This document shows positions 44,981 to 53,034 of a stretch of 64,000 nt of DNA, in pieces (position 1 is the first letter of the stretch; every line of letters begins with the position of its first letter). Under the pieces are notes generated by a model, which saw only the letters and a program-made list of their open reading frames with translations, searched no databases and was not told where the DNA came from. Position numbers and translations under genes: made by a program. Source of the DNA: Alteribacter aurantiacus DSM 18675 (GTDB lineage: Bacteria; Bacillota; Bacilli; Bacillales; Salisediminibacteriaceae); contig NZ_KE386941.1 of the NCBI RefSeq assembly GCF_000429705.1, positions 310,001-374,000 of the forward strand. Reading direction: 5' to 3'.

Positions 44981-44981
44981 T

Positions 44982-45010
44982 GACCGCGATTTGCGGTCTT
45001 TTTTTTTTAT
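44982..45010 (+). terminator. Terminator of the ArsB/NhaD gene
   Basis: GACCGC and GCGGTC around five bases, followed by ten T residues; begins at the stop codon. Confidence 0.9.
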
Positions 45011-45114
45011 TTTGATAAATTCTCCCGTAACTGTTACCAACTATTTCAATGCACACTATCCAACGCTTGGGTGACACTAAAGCTAAATGAAGTTCGTTTT
45101 AGCGAGGAGCGAGA

Positions 45115-45768
45115 GTGGTGGATATAGGAACGATTGCAGCCAGGACGATCGTCATTTATTTTGTCATCCTTCTCGTGATGCGCATGATGGGTAAACGAGA
45201 AATTGGTCAACTTTCCATTGTCGACTTCGTTGTATCGATTATGATTGCAGAACTTGCGGTTGTATCCATCGAGAATACAACGGTACCAATGATTGAACAA
45301 GTTACTCCAATGGTAATCCTCATGTTGATTCAAATTTCGTTGGCATTTGTTTCACTAAAGAGTGATCGGATGAGAAAAATAATTGACGGGAAACCGTCCG
45401 TTCTAATTAATCGTGGTGAAATTGATGAGAAAGAAATGAGAAAGCAACGTTACAACTTTGATGACCTATTGATTCAGTTGAGGCAAAAGAACGTTCAATC
45501 TCCTGCAGATGTTGAGTTTGCCATATTGGAACCGTCTGGAAAACTGTCTGTTATTAAGAAGAAGAAGGGAAAGGAGAAAAAAGATATTCTTCTGCCCTTA
45601 CCGATAATCTTGGATGGAAAAGTGCAAAACAAACACTTGGAACAAATGGGGAAGACCCCGTTGTGGCTAAGACAGGAACTAAGGAAGTTAGGGTATAAAG
45701 ACATCAAGAAGATCTCCTACTGTATTTACACTGACGAAGGAAACTTTTTTATTGATGAGAAGGGCTAA
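45115..45768 (+). CDS. yrbG: DUF421 membrane protein (YrbG/YetF family)
   Basis: 217 residues: three N-terminal membrane helices (about 8-80) with the RMMGKREIGQLSIVDFVVSI motif of DUF421, and a C-terminal cytoplasmic domain (GKPSVLINRGEIDE onward). GTG start after GAGGAG. Members may help lipid scrambling or sporulation membranes; not settled. The orthologue lies upstream of spoVB in B. subtilis, as here. A 21-bp array follows. Confidence 0.9.
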   Translation: MVDIGTIAARTIVIYFVILLVMRMMGKREIGQLSIVDFVVSIMIAELAVVSIENTTVPMIEQVTPMVILMLIQISLAFVSLKSDRMRKIIDGKPSVLINRGEIDEKEMRKQRYNFDDLLIQLRQKNVQSPADVEFAILEPSGKLSVIKKKKGKEKKDILLPLPIILDGKVQNKHLEQMGKTPLWLRQELRKLGYKDIKKISYCIYTDEGNFFIDEKG

Positions 45769-45864
45769 GTTTTCCGAGTCGTCAGGGATGAGGCTGCTAC
45801 ACAAGTGTTACAGGATTTATGTTGTTTGGTGGTGGGCGGGATTTGTTGTAATTTGTCGTTTGGT

Positions 45865-45990
45865 CGATAAATCGATGTTAGAGGACGATAAAAGTGGAAT
45901 AAAGCTCGATAAATTAGAAGTAGAGGACGATAATCGCGGAATAGAGCTCGATAAATTAGAAATAGAGGGCGATAAACGCGCAATAGAGCT
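45865..45990. repeat. Exact-period 21-bp array (locus 4)
   Basis: Six consecutive 21-bp units, each starting CGATAA. They alternate between an AGA(A/G)(G/T)AGAGGA-type end and a GGAATA(A/G)AGCT-type end, so the higher-order period is 42 bp. The array lies between the yrbG stop and the terminator at 46026. An in-frame translation gives charged seven-residue repeats, but no ribosome site supports a gene. The remaining 412-nt gap shows only the terminator. Confidence 0.9.
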
Positions 45991-46025
45991 GGATAAAGGA
46001 TACGAGATCCCATTAATTAATCCGG

Positions 46026-46065
46026 AAAAAACCTTTAGCTTTTAAAATTAAGCTAAAGGTTTTTG
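46026..46065. terminator. Bidirectional terminator between yrbG and spoVB
   Basis: AAAACCTTTAGCTT pairs with AAGCTAAAGGTTTT around an AT loop, with T runs on both strands. Confidence 0.92.
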
Positions 46066-46181
46066 GTGATTGCAACAACATGTGAAAATGGGTTGCCAAC
46101 TATATCCTATAGCGATCGACCGCTGCCGTAAGAGATACATGAGTCGCCATCTATCGCTCCTAAGAGGAAAACGTCATTAGC

Positions 46182-47735
46182 TTACTTAAAATAACCTCCA
46201 ATAATTGGAATCCTGCGAGCTTCTTCTTTTTTAATCAACTTAAACACGAACAGGAGAATCACATATGTGAGTGTAGTCAGACCAATTTGAGCCAGAGTCT
46301 CCCACAAAAGATTGTCATTCAAGTTAATAAACATAATTGAGAAGTAAGCAACGCTTCCGGATGCGATGATAATCAAAAGGACCTTGGCAAATTCTCTCAG
46401 ATTGACAGTAAAACTAATGGTTTTGGCAAGTGTAGCAAAGTGAAGAAGGGTCACCAAAATGAAGCCTAGAACAATCGCTAGGGCTGCTCCCATAATCCCG
46501 AATTCAGGCCTAGAAGCTAACACGAAGATGGCTGCAATTTTGACAACTGCCCCAATCAAGCTGTTGAACATGGCGGCTTTTGCTAGGTTGAGTGCTTGTA
46601 ATGCAGCTTGGAGAGGGCCCTGAAAATATAAGAAAATGCTAAACGGTGCCATAATCACGACGTACGTTGCTACTTCAGGTGCATTGTACATCAACGTCAT
46701 GACTGGTTCTGCGAACATATACAAAATAACAGCAGCGCCACCACCGGAAACTAAAGCAAGCCTCAGTGCTTGGCCTAGTCGGTGATGGATAATCCCGTAA
46801 TTCTTTTGAGAGGCTGCCTCACTGATTGCAGGGACCAGTGACACACTTAATGAGTAAGTGATAAAGGTAGGTAAAAGAAGCAGTGGGATTACAAACCCTG
46901 CCAGCTCCCCATACTGGGCAGTTGCAACGGCAGTAGCCACGCCAGCGATGGCTAAGCTTTGAGCGACGACAATTGGCTCAAAAAATAAGGAAACGGAGCC
47001 GATCATACGACTTCCTGTGGTAGGGAGTGCGATCGCCATCAAGTTGTTAAATGTCGTTTTTGAGTCTTTCACATAGGTGAAGAATTGTTTACGTACTTTA
47101 AAATTTTTGCGGCGTTTGAACTGATAAATCATATAAAGTAATGAAACGAGTTCTCCGATTACAACGGAAATCATAGCACCAGCTGCAGCATATTCAATTC
47201 CATAAGGTAAAAGAGCTGTCGTAAAGGTGGCTACGAGTGTGATCCGTACCACTTGCTCAATGACTTGTGAATAGGCGGTCGGCTTCATATTCTGAAGACC
47301 TTGGAAGTATCCTCGTAACACAGAAGATAGGGCAACAATTGGAACGATAGGGGAAATAGCAACGAGTGGATAAAACGCCCTTTCATCCGTAAGCAAGGTT
47401 TGTGAAATGAGTGGAGCTGCCACAACCATGGCTGTTGTAAAAATGACACTTAAAACAGCCGTTACAGATATGGATACAACGAGAATTCTCTTGATTCTTG
47501 TGCGATCACCTTGTGCGTCTGCTTCTGCCACGAGCTTTGAAATGGCCACAGGTAAACCGAGTTGTGTTACCGTAATGATCAATAGTAGTGTAGGGACAGC
47601 CATCATATAAAGCCCAACGCCTTCTGCTCCCATGATCCGTGCGACTACAATCTTATTCACGAAGCCAAGGACTCTCGTAATGAGTCCCGCGATGATTAGA
47701 ATAAACGCTCCCTTTAAAAACGACTGTTTAGTCAT
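46182..47735 (-). CDS. spoVB: SpoVB-type polysaccharide/lipid flippase
   Basis: 517 residues, fourteen or so helices of the MATE/MVF-like polysaccharide transporter family (GLITRVLGFVNKIVVARIMGAEGVGLY at the N-terminus is the diagnostic region). SpoVB is needed for spore cortex synthesis, likely flipping a lipid-linked precursor. The position between yrbG and comN matches B. subtilis. The ATG has GGCAGGGG upstream. Confidence 0.92.
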   Translation of the reverse strand: MTKQSFLKGAFILIIAGLITRVLGFVNKIVVARIMGAEGVGLYMMAVPTLLLIITVTQLGLPVAISKLVAEADAQGDRTRIKRILVVSISVTAVLSVIFTTAMVVAAPLISQTLLTDERAFYPLVAISPIVPIVALSSVLRGYFQGLQNMKPTAYSQVIEQVVRITLVATFTTALLPYGIEYAAAGAMISVVIGELVSLLYMIYQFKRRKNFKVRKQFFTYVKDSKTTFNNLMAIALPTTGSRMIGSVSLFFEPIVVAQSLAIAGVATAVATAQYGELAGFVIPLLLLPTFITYSLSVSLVPAISEAASQKNYGIIHHRLGQALRLALVSGGGAAVILYMFAEPVMTLMYNAPEVATYVVIMAPFSIFLYFQGPLQAALQALNLAKAAMFNSLIGAVVKIAAIFVLASRPEFGIMGAALAIVLGFILVTLLHFATLAKTISFTVNLREFAKVLLIIIASGSVAYFSIMFINLNDNLLWETLAQIGLTTLTYVILLFVFKLIKKEEARRIPIIGGYFK

Positions 47736-47966
47736 GAAATAGCCCCTGCCTTTTAGGAATGATATCCTGTACTTTTCAAAGGATTTGTCTGACGAATTGC
47801 TGTCTTGATGTAGATTTTTTCCTTAAAGATGTATATGCTGAATAGGGGACCAAGCATGACAACTTGTCTATCTCCTGTAAATAAAGAGGTACATATTATC
47901 ATTGAAAAATACAGATGTTCTCGGTAAATTAAAGAGACATCGCATATGTAAAAGGAGCGACATTCA

Positions 47967-48458
47967 TTGAAAGAAAGATTGACGGAATTTTTTGTGGAGA
48001 ACTTTTCATTTTTACCACCTGAACTGCTCGTTGTTCTGGTGTCGGCAATGCCGATCCTTGAATTGAGGGGAGGTATACCTTTAGCGGCACTTGGATTTGG
48101 TCTACCTTGGTACGAAGCCATTTTTTACGCAATCATTGGTAACTTATTACCGATTCTTCCGATCCTTATTTTGTTTCGACCAATTAGCCAATTCATGATG
48201 CGTTTTGCCATCTATAAACGTTTTTACGATTGGTTGTATAAGCGAACGATGAAAAAGAGCGATAAAGTGGAAAAGTACGGTGCGATGGGACTAATTTTGT
48301 TTACAGCTGTCCCCCTACCTACTACTGGTGCATACTCCGCTTGTTTAGCAGCCATTTTGTTTTTCATTCCGACTCGATTAGCATTTATCGCGATTGGTAC
48401 AGGGGTTCTAATTGCAGGAGTTGGTGTTACAGCCGTTACATACGGGTTATTCGGTTAA
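47967..48458 (+). CDS. COG2426-type small membrane export protein
   Basis: 163 residues, five helices, with the SAMPILELRGGIPLAALGFGLPWYEA signature of the family annotated as small multidrug export protein. That name is weakly founded; the substrate is unknown. TTG start with AAAGGAG 10 nt upstream. It is divergent from spoVB and 22 nt before comN. Confidence 0.82.
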   Translation: MKERLTEFFVENFSFLPPELLVVLVSAMPILELRGGIPLAALGFGLPWYEAIFYAIIGNLLPILPILILFRPISQFMMRFAIYKRFYDWLYKRTMKKSDKVEKYGAMGLILFTAVPLPTTGAYSACLAAILFFIPTRLAFIAIGTGVLIAGVGVTAVTYGLFG

Positions 48459-48480
48459 ACGTCTGAGAGGAGAGTTGAAC

Positions 48481-48816
48481 ATGAGTGAGATGAACTTCGA
48501 CGAGTGGAAAGATGAATTAATGCCTGCACTTTCCAGTAAAGCGGAAGAGTGGCAAATGCTCGGATATGAAAAAGTCACGGTAGAAGACGTGTGGCAATGT
48601 ATTACGGTCAAGTGGCGAAAAGACATAAAGCGAGGCGACCTTGAAGAGCCATTGCGTGTTCATAGACTCATTGGAGACGTATTTAGTTTAAAGTCATCGG
48701 AATACATGAATTTTTTAACGATTGAAGCATATAAAGCCCCTAACTTTTTTGAGCAAGAAGGGGAAGAAGCATTTAACATTGATGATTTTAATATGAAGGA
48801 TTTTTCGAAGAGATAG
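48481..48816 (+). CDS. comN: Post-transcriptional regulator ComN
   Basis: 111 residues, acidic and helical: DEWKDELMPALSSKAEEWQMLGYEKVTVEDVW then KWRK. It matches ComN (YrzD), which in B. subtilis promotes comE mRNA accumulation and contacts DivIVA. ATG 48481 follows GAGAGGAG. An in-frame extension into the previous gene was rejected. Place between spoVB and secDF is conserved. Confidence 0.88.
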   Translation: MSEMNFDEWKDELMPALSSKAEEWQMLGYEKVTVEDVWQCITVKWRKDIKRGDLEEPLRVHRLIGDVFSLKSSEYMNFLTIEAYKAPNFFEQEGEEAFNIDDFNMKDFSKR

Positions 48817-49054
48817 AGAGTTGTATATCGTTGTTGTAGTGATTACCTTGAATACAGGGGTTAAAGGTGTTGTGACGGAAGTCCGTCTTCTTTAAAAGCA
48901 CAGAAATAGCACAGACTTCCGGTACATATTTTAAAAACGAGTTAATTGAGCTATAATGAAAATATTGGATTTTTAACAGGGCGACTTCACTCGGTTCACG
49001 GATTAGGTAGATCGCGTTCAGTCATCGTCTTGGTTTAAGGAGGACAAGCAGGAC

Positions 49055-50365
49055 ATGAATAAGAAAAGGGGCGTCAAGAAGTGGCGGATTGTTGTTTTCT
49101 TCGCAATTGTCGCAGCGCTTGCTGGGTTGATTGCAACAAACGTCATGGATCACGCAGATGATATTAAACTTGGCCTTGATTTACAAGGTGGGTTTGAAGT
49201 ACTTTATGAAGTTAATACGATTGAAGAAAATCAAGAGATTGACAGGGAATTGTTGACTGATACGGTCAGTGCGATCAATGCCCGAATTGACGTACTCGGT
49301 GTTTCTGAGCCAAATGTACGGATTGAAGGGGATGACCGGATACGTGTTCAACTGGCCGGTGTCACCGATCAACAAGCTGCCCGTGAGTTATTGTCTACCG
49401 AGGCAAGGCTATCATTTAGGGACGTAAACGATAACGTCATGCTTGATGGATCGGATCTTGTGGAAGGGGGAGCCCGTCAGAGCTTTCACCAAGATACGAA
49501 TCGTCCGATTGTTACGGTAACCGTTAGAGATGCGAATCTCTTTGGAGAGGTTACAAGAGAGATCATGAATATGCCCGATAACCGTATGGCAATCTGGCTT
49601 GATTATGATGAAGAGGATTCCTTCGATGAAGAAATGATGAAAGAAGACTCAAAAATCATATCCGCGCCAACCGTTAGTGAAGTTCTAAGAACAACAGATA
49701 TCATGATTACGGGTGATTTTACGATTGAAGAAGCTCAAGATTTGGCAGGTATCCTCAACGCTGGAGCATTGCCGGTAGAACTTGAAGAGATTTATTCAAA
49801 CTCTGTCGGGGCTTCTCTAGGTGAAAGAGCGATGGATTTAGCGATTACAGCTGGGTTTATCGGCATTGCATTGATTTTCGCTTACATGCTGCTTTACTAC
49901 CGTTTTATGGGTATCATTGCGGTCATAACGTTAAGTGTTTATATTTACTTTGTTTTAGTGGTCTTCAACTGGATGAACGCTGTTCTTACGTTACCGGGAA
50001 TTGCAGCTTTGATCTTGGGGGTTGGTATGGCCGTTGACGCGAACATTATTACTTACGAGAGAATCAAAGATGAACTTCGCTCTGGAAAGTCAACAATGAG
50101 TGCCTTTAAAGCAGGAAGTAGAAGAAGTCTATCGACAATCCTTGATGCGAACATTACAACGATTCTTGCAGCCGGAGTATTGTTCTACTTTGGTAATAGT
50201 GCCGTTCAAGGGTTTGCGATTATGCTAATTACGAGTATTCTTGTGAGCTTTATTACAGCCGTATTCGGTGCGAGACTCCTTCTTGGCCTGTGGGTGAACA
50301 GCCGAATCTTAAACAAAAAGCCTAAGCTGTTCGGTGTAAAGGAGAGTGAAATCAGTGAACTTTGA
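49055..50365 (+). CDS. secD: Protein translocase subunit SecD
   Basis: 436 residues. Uses the proton motive force to pull preproteins after SecYEG. N-terminal helix, LGLDLQGGFEVLYEV signature, P1 periplasmic domain, and five C-terminal helices with DANIITYERIKDELR. AAGGAGG precedes the ATG. In B. subtilis SecD and SecF are one fused protein; here they are separate with overlapping genes. Confidence 0.95.
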   Translation: MNKKRGVKKWRIVVFFAIVAALAGLIATNVMDHADDIKLGLDLQGGFEVLYEVNTIEENQEIDRELLTDTVSAINARIDVLGVSEPNVRIEGDDRIRVQLAGVTDQQAARELLSTEARLSFRDVNDNVMLDGSDLVEGGARQSFHQDTNRPIVTVTVRDANLFGEVTREIMNMPDNRMAIWLDYDEEDSFDEEMMKEDSKIISAPTVSEVLRTTDIMITGDFTIEEAQDLAGILNAGALPVELEEIYSNSVGASLGERAMDLAITAGFIGIALIFAYMLLYYRFMGIIAVITLSVYIYFVLVVFNWMNAVLTLPGIAALILGVGMAVDANIITYERIKDELRSGKSTMSAFKAGSRRSLSTILDANITTILAAGVLFYFGNSAVQGFAIMLITSILVSFITAVFGARLLLGLWVNSRILNKKPKLFGVKESEISEL

Positions 50366-51287
50366 TCATCAAGAGACGAAGCTGGATTTTGTCAAACATC
50401 GTAAGAAATTCTTCCTGTTTTCAGCGACATTACTTACTTTAGGGATCATTCTCCTTTCAACCATCGGACTGAACTTGGGGATCGATTTTAGTAGTGGTAC
50501 GACAATTGATGTACTAGCTGATGAAACAGTGACCGAACAAGAAGTCATTGATGAGTTTGTTTCAATAGGGCTTACGCCTGATGATGTTATCTTAGCAGGT
50601 GACAACAATGACGTAGGTCGTGCCAGCTTCATTGGCGTTCTCGGACAACAAGATGTGCTAGAGGCTCAGCGACATTTCGAAGATGTATATGGAAACACGC
50701 CAACCGTGAGCAGTGTAACGCCAATCGTCGGTGAAGAGCTTGCGAGAAACGCTTTAATTAGTGTGTTAATCGCAACTGTCGGGATTATTATATACGTGTC
50801 CATTCGATTTGAGTTCTGGTATGGAGTAGCGGCTATCATTGCCCTTTTCCACGATGCCTTGTTTATTTTGGCATTCTTCAGCATCATTCAAATGGAAATA
50901 AATATTCCATTCATTGCTGCCGTTCTCACGATTATCGGTTATTCGATCAACGATACGATCGTGACGTTTGACCGGATCCGTGAAAACATGAAACTTGAGA
51001 AGAGGGTCAAAGACTTTGAGGATGTGGCCCGTGTTGTAAACAAGAGTCTTGTTCAGACACTTGCCAGGTCCATCAATACAGTATTGACGGTTGTATTTGC
51101 AGCTGGAGCTTTATTGATTTTCGGTGGAGAAGGCATTCGTACGTTCTCACTAGCACTTGTTGTAGGTTTGGTAGCCGGAACGTACTCGTCTCTTTTCATC
51201 GCAGCTCAATTGTGGTTGGTATTTAAGTCACGCCAGCTAAAACGCGCAAAGTTTAAATCAAAACAGCTTCAAGAAAGCGAAGTATAA
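50355..51287 (+). CDS. secF: Protein translocase subunit SecF
   Basis: 310 residues, six helices, with LGIDFSSGTTIDV after the first helix and the GYSINDTIVTFDRIRE signature. GTG 50355 follows AAGGAGA by 9 nt, so the gene overlaps secD by 11 nt in another frame and coupling is expected. Basic C-terminal tail. Terminated before a 21-bp array. Confidence 0.95.
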   Translation: MNFDHQETKLDFVKHRKKFFLFSATLLTLGIILLSTIGLNLGIDFSSGTTIDVLADETVTEQEVIDEFVSIGLTPDDVILAGDNNDVGRASFIGVLGQQDVLEAQRHFEDVYGNTPTVSSVTPIVGEELARNALISVLIATVGIIIYVSIRFEFWYGVAAIIALFHDALFILAFFSIIQMEINIPFIAAVLTIIGYSINDTIVTFDRIRENMKLEKRVKDFEDVARVVNKSLVQTLARSINTVLTVVFAAGALLIFGGEGIRTFSLALVVGLVAGTYSSLFIAAQLWLVFKSRQLKRAKFKSKQLQESEV

Positions 51288-51290
51288 GAG

Positions 51291-51329
51291 AAAGCACTCT
51301 GTCCGGGGTTGGGCAGGGTGTTTTTTTTA
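51291..51329 (+). terminator. Terminator of secD-secF
   Basis: GCACTCTGTCC and GGGCAGGGTG pair with G-U wobbles and are followed by eight T residues. Confidence 0.88.
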
Positions 51330-51347
51330 GAGATGAAGGGAGGAGAC

Positions 51348-51597
51348 GCACGGACTCGGCAAAGGGGAGGCAACTGGATTATGGACGGAGCTAATTCGAC
51401 AAAAGGGGAGGCTAACTCGACTAAAGGCGGAGCTAACTCGACTAAAGGCGGAGCTAACTCGACAAAAGGGGAGGCTAACTCGACTAAAGGCGGAGCTAAC
51501 TCGACAAAAGGGGAGGCTAACTCGACAAAAGGGGAGGCTAACTCGACTAAAGGCGGAGCTAACTCGACTAAGTCCAGAACTAACGCGACTTAATCGA
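51348..51597. repeat. Near-perfect 21-bp tandem array (locus 5)
   Basis: Nine contiguous 21-bp units (51390-51578) begin GCTAA(C/T)TCGAC and end either AAAAGGGGAG (a) or TAAAGGCGGA (b), in the order a-b-b-a-b-a-a-b-b'. Two decayed units precede and one follows. It begins about 20 nt after the secF terminator. There are no spacers, so it is not CRISPR. Reading it as protein gives ANSTKGG-type heptads on + and SRVSxxF on -, without ribosome sites. Confidence 0.95.
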
Positions 51598-51712
51598 ATG
51601 TCTTTCGCATGATTACACGACCACAAGTAAACGATATAAAAAGAAAGTCTGATTAATTTTTACATATAATCGTGTAGAATAAAAAGATACATATTATGAG
51701 GGAGCGACTGCC

Positions 51713-52624
51713 ATGACAACTTCAACGACCGATCCGGACATTCGGTATAAAAAGGTAAGGTTTGGGGCGTGGGTAGGCATTATAGGTAATATCATATTGG
51801 CAGTTGTGAAAGCCATTATCGGGATTACAGCTAACAGTAGAGCGCTTGTTGCGGACGCTGTTCACTCTGCATCAGACGTTGTTGGCTCGGTAGCGGTCCT
51901 TGTTGGCGTAAGAGCTGCTAAAATGCCTCCTGATGAAGATCACCCATATGGACACGGGAAAGCCGAGACAATTACAGCGATCATTGTAGCGGTCCTTTTG
52001 TTTGTGGTCGGGTTAGAAATTGCGATTAATGCGATCAAAGCGTTGTTTGAGCCGATCTTCGTTCCGGGTACAATAGCCATTTATGCGATTGTTTTCTCGA
52101 TCATCGTAAAAGAGTTGATGTTTCGATATAAGATCCATTTGGGTAAAAAATACAAGAGTGATGCATTAATTACAGACGCTTGGCACCACCGTTCCGACGT
52201 TTTTTCTTCGTTGGCAGCATTACTTGGAATCGGCGCTTCTATTATCGGTGGTAATATGGGGATTGATTGGCTCGTGTATGCCGACCCGGTTGCAGGTTTT
52301 TTCGTAGCCATTTTAATTGTGAAAATGGCATGGAAGCTTGGGAGTGAAGCGATTCACAATGCACTTGATCATGTTTTGCACGAAGAAGACACAAAAGAAA
52401 TGTTTGCTGAAGCCCAACAAGTACCAGGTGTGTTGGCTGTCAATGAGCTCTATGCAAGAGAACACGGGCATTATGTGATTGTTGATATTAAAGTTGCAGT
52501 GAATCCTCTTATCACTGTGGAAGAAGGCCACAGTATTGGAAAGCAAGTAAAAGCCAGGTTAATGGAAGATGAGTACGTGCAAGATGTTCGTGTACACATT
52601 AATCCATATTCGGATGATTCGTAA
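51713..52624 (+). CDS. Cation diffusion facilitator transporter
   Basis: 303 residues, six helices, C-terminal cytoplasmic domain. Metal-site motifs: HSASD in helix 2 (ADAVHSASDVVG) and HHRSD in helix 5 (DAWHHRSDVFSS), the family hallmark. Exports divalent metal by proton exchange. The D-x-x-x-D context resembles MneP/MneS manganese exporters, but metal specificity is inference. Ribosome site GGGAG precedes the ATG. Confidence 0.92.
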   Translation: MTTSTTDPDIRYKKVRFGAWVGIIGNIILAVVKAIIGITANSRALVADAVHSASDVVGSVAVLVGVRAAKMPPDEDHPYGHGKAETITAIIVAVLLFVVGLEIAINAIKALFEPIFVPGTIAIYAIVFSIIVKELMFRYKIHLGKKYKSDALITDAWHHRSDVFSSLAALLGIGASIIGGNMGIDWLVYADPVAGFFVAILIVKMAWKLGSEAIHNALDHVLHEEDTKEMFAEAQQVPGVLAVNELYAREHGHYVIVDIKVAVNPLITVEEGHSIGKQVKARLMEDEYVQDVRVHINPYSDDS

Positions 52625-52642
52625 TCACAAAGGAGATGGTGG

Positions 52643-52975
52643 ATGTTGAAAGGACAATGGGGACTGATCATCGGTATCGTCGTAGTACTTGTAATTTCAA
52701 TTTTTGCAGTTATTAACGTAGATCCAGTAGAAGTGAATTATCTCTTCGGTCAAAATGAGTGGCCTCTCGTTCTGGTAATCATTGGCTCTGTACTAATGGG
52801 TGGGTTAATCGTAGGAAGTGTGGGAATGTATAAAATCTATCGCTTGCAGCAACAAGTCAAAAGGCTGGAAGCGGAAAATAACCAATTGAAACCGGATACG
52901 TCAGAGCGCTCACGTGTGAAAGAAAGACATAAAAACAAAAAAGACGTGGACGTGTCCGAATCAGAACAATCGTAA
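52643..52975 (+). CDS. LapA-domain membrane protein (YrvD-like)
   Basis: 110 residues: two helices (about 5-23 and 41-64) of the LapA/DUF1049 type, then a coiled coil (RLQQQVKRLEAENNQL) and a charged tail. AAAGGAG lies 7 nt before the ATG, 18 nt after the CDF gene, so they are co-transcribed. The orthologue is found before recJ in Bacilli. Its role there is not known. Confidence 0.85.
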   Translation: MLKGQWGLIIGIVVVLVISIFAVINVDPVEVNYLFGQNEWPLVLVIIGSVLMGGLIVGSVGMYKIYRLQQQVKRLEAENNQLKPDTSERSRVKERHKNKKDVDVSESEQS

Positions 52976-52983
52976 TTTCAACG

Positions 52984-53012
52984 TTGTCACCCCTATAACC
53001 CTCTTGTATAAT
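52984..53012 (+). promoter_or_regulatory. Strong sigma-A promoter for recJ
   Basis: TTGTCA (52984-52989), 17-bp spacer, TATAAT (53007-53012). Transcription would begin about 15 nt before the recJ start. CACCCCT and AGGGGTG also form a possible hairpin around it, ending in TTTTTT, which could terminate lapA transcripts. Confidence 0.75.
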
Positions 53013-53034
53013 GAGTGGGTCAGGGGTGTTTTTT

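Noticed and set aside
45752..46045. A 97-residue frame with LDKLE-type repeats
   Set aside because: It starts inside yrbG, has no ribosome site and consists mostly of the periodic array.
51348..51597. CRISPR array
   Set aside because: Units are contiguous with no unique spacers, and no cas genes are present.
51309..51626. Open frames of about 95-99 residues on both strands across the 21-bp array (ANSTKGG and SRVSxxF heptads)
   Set aside because: Any repeat of 21 bp without stops gives open frames. There is no ribosome site and the + frame begins inside a terminator.
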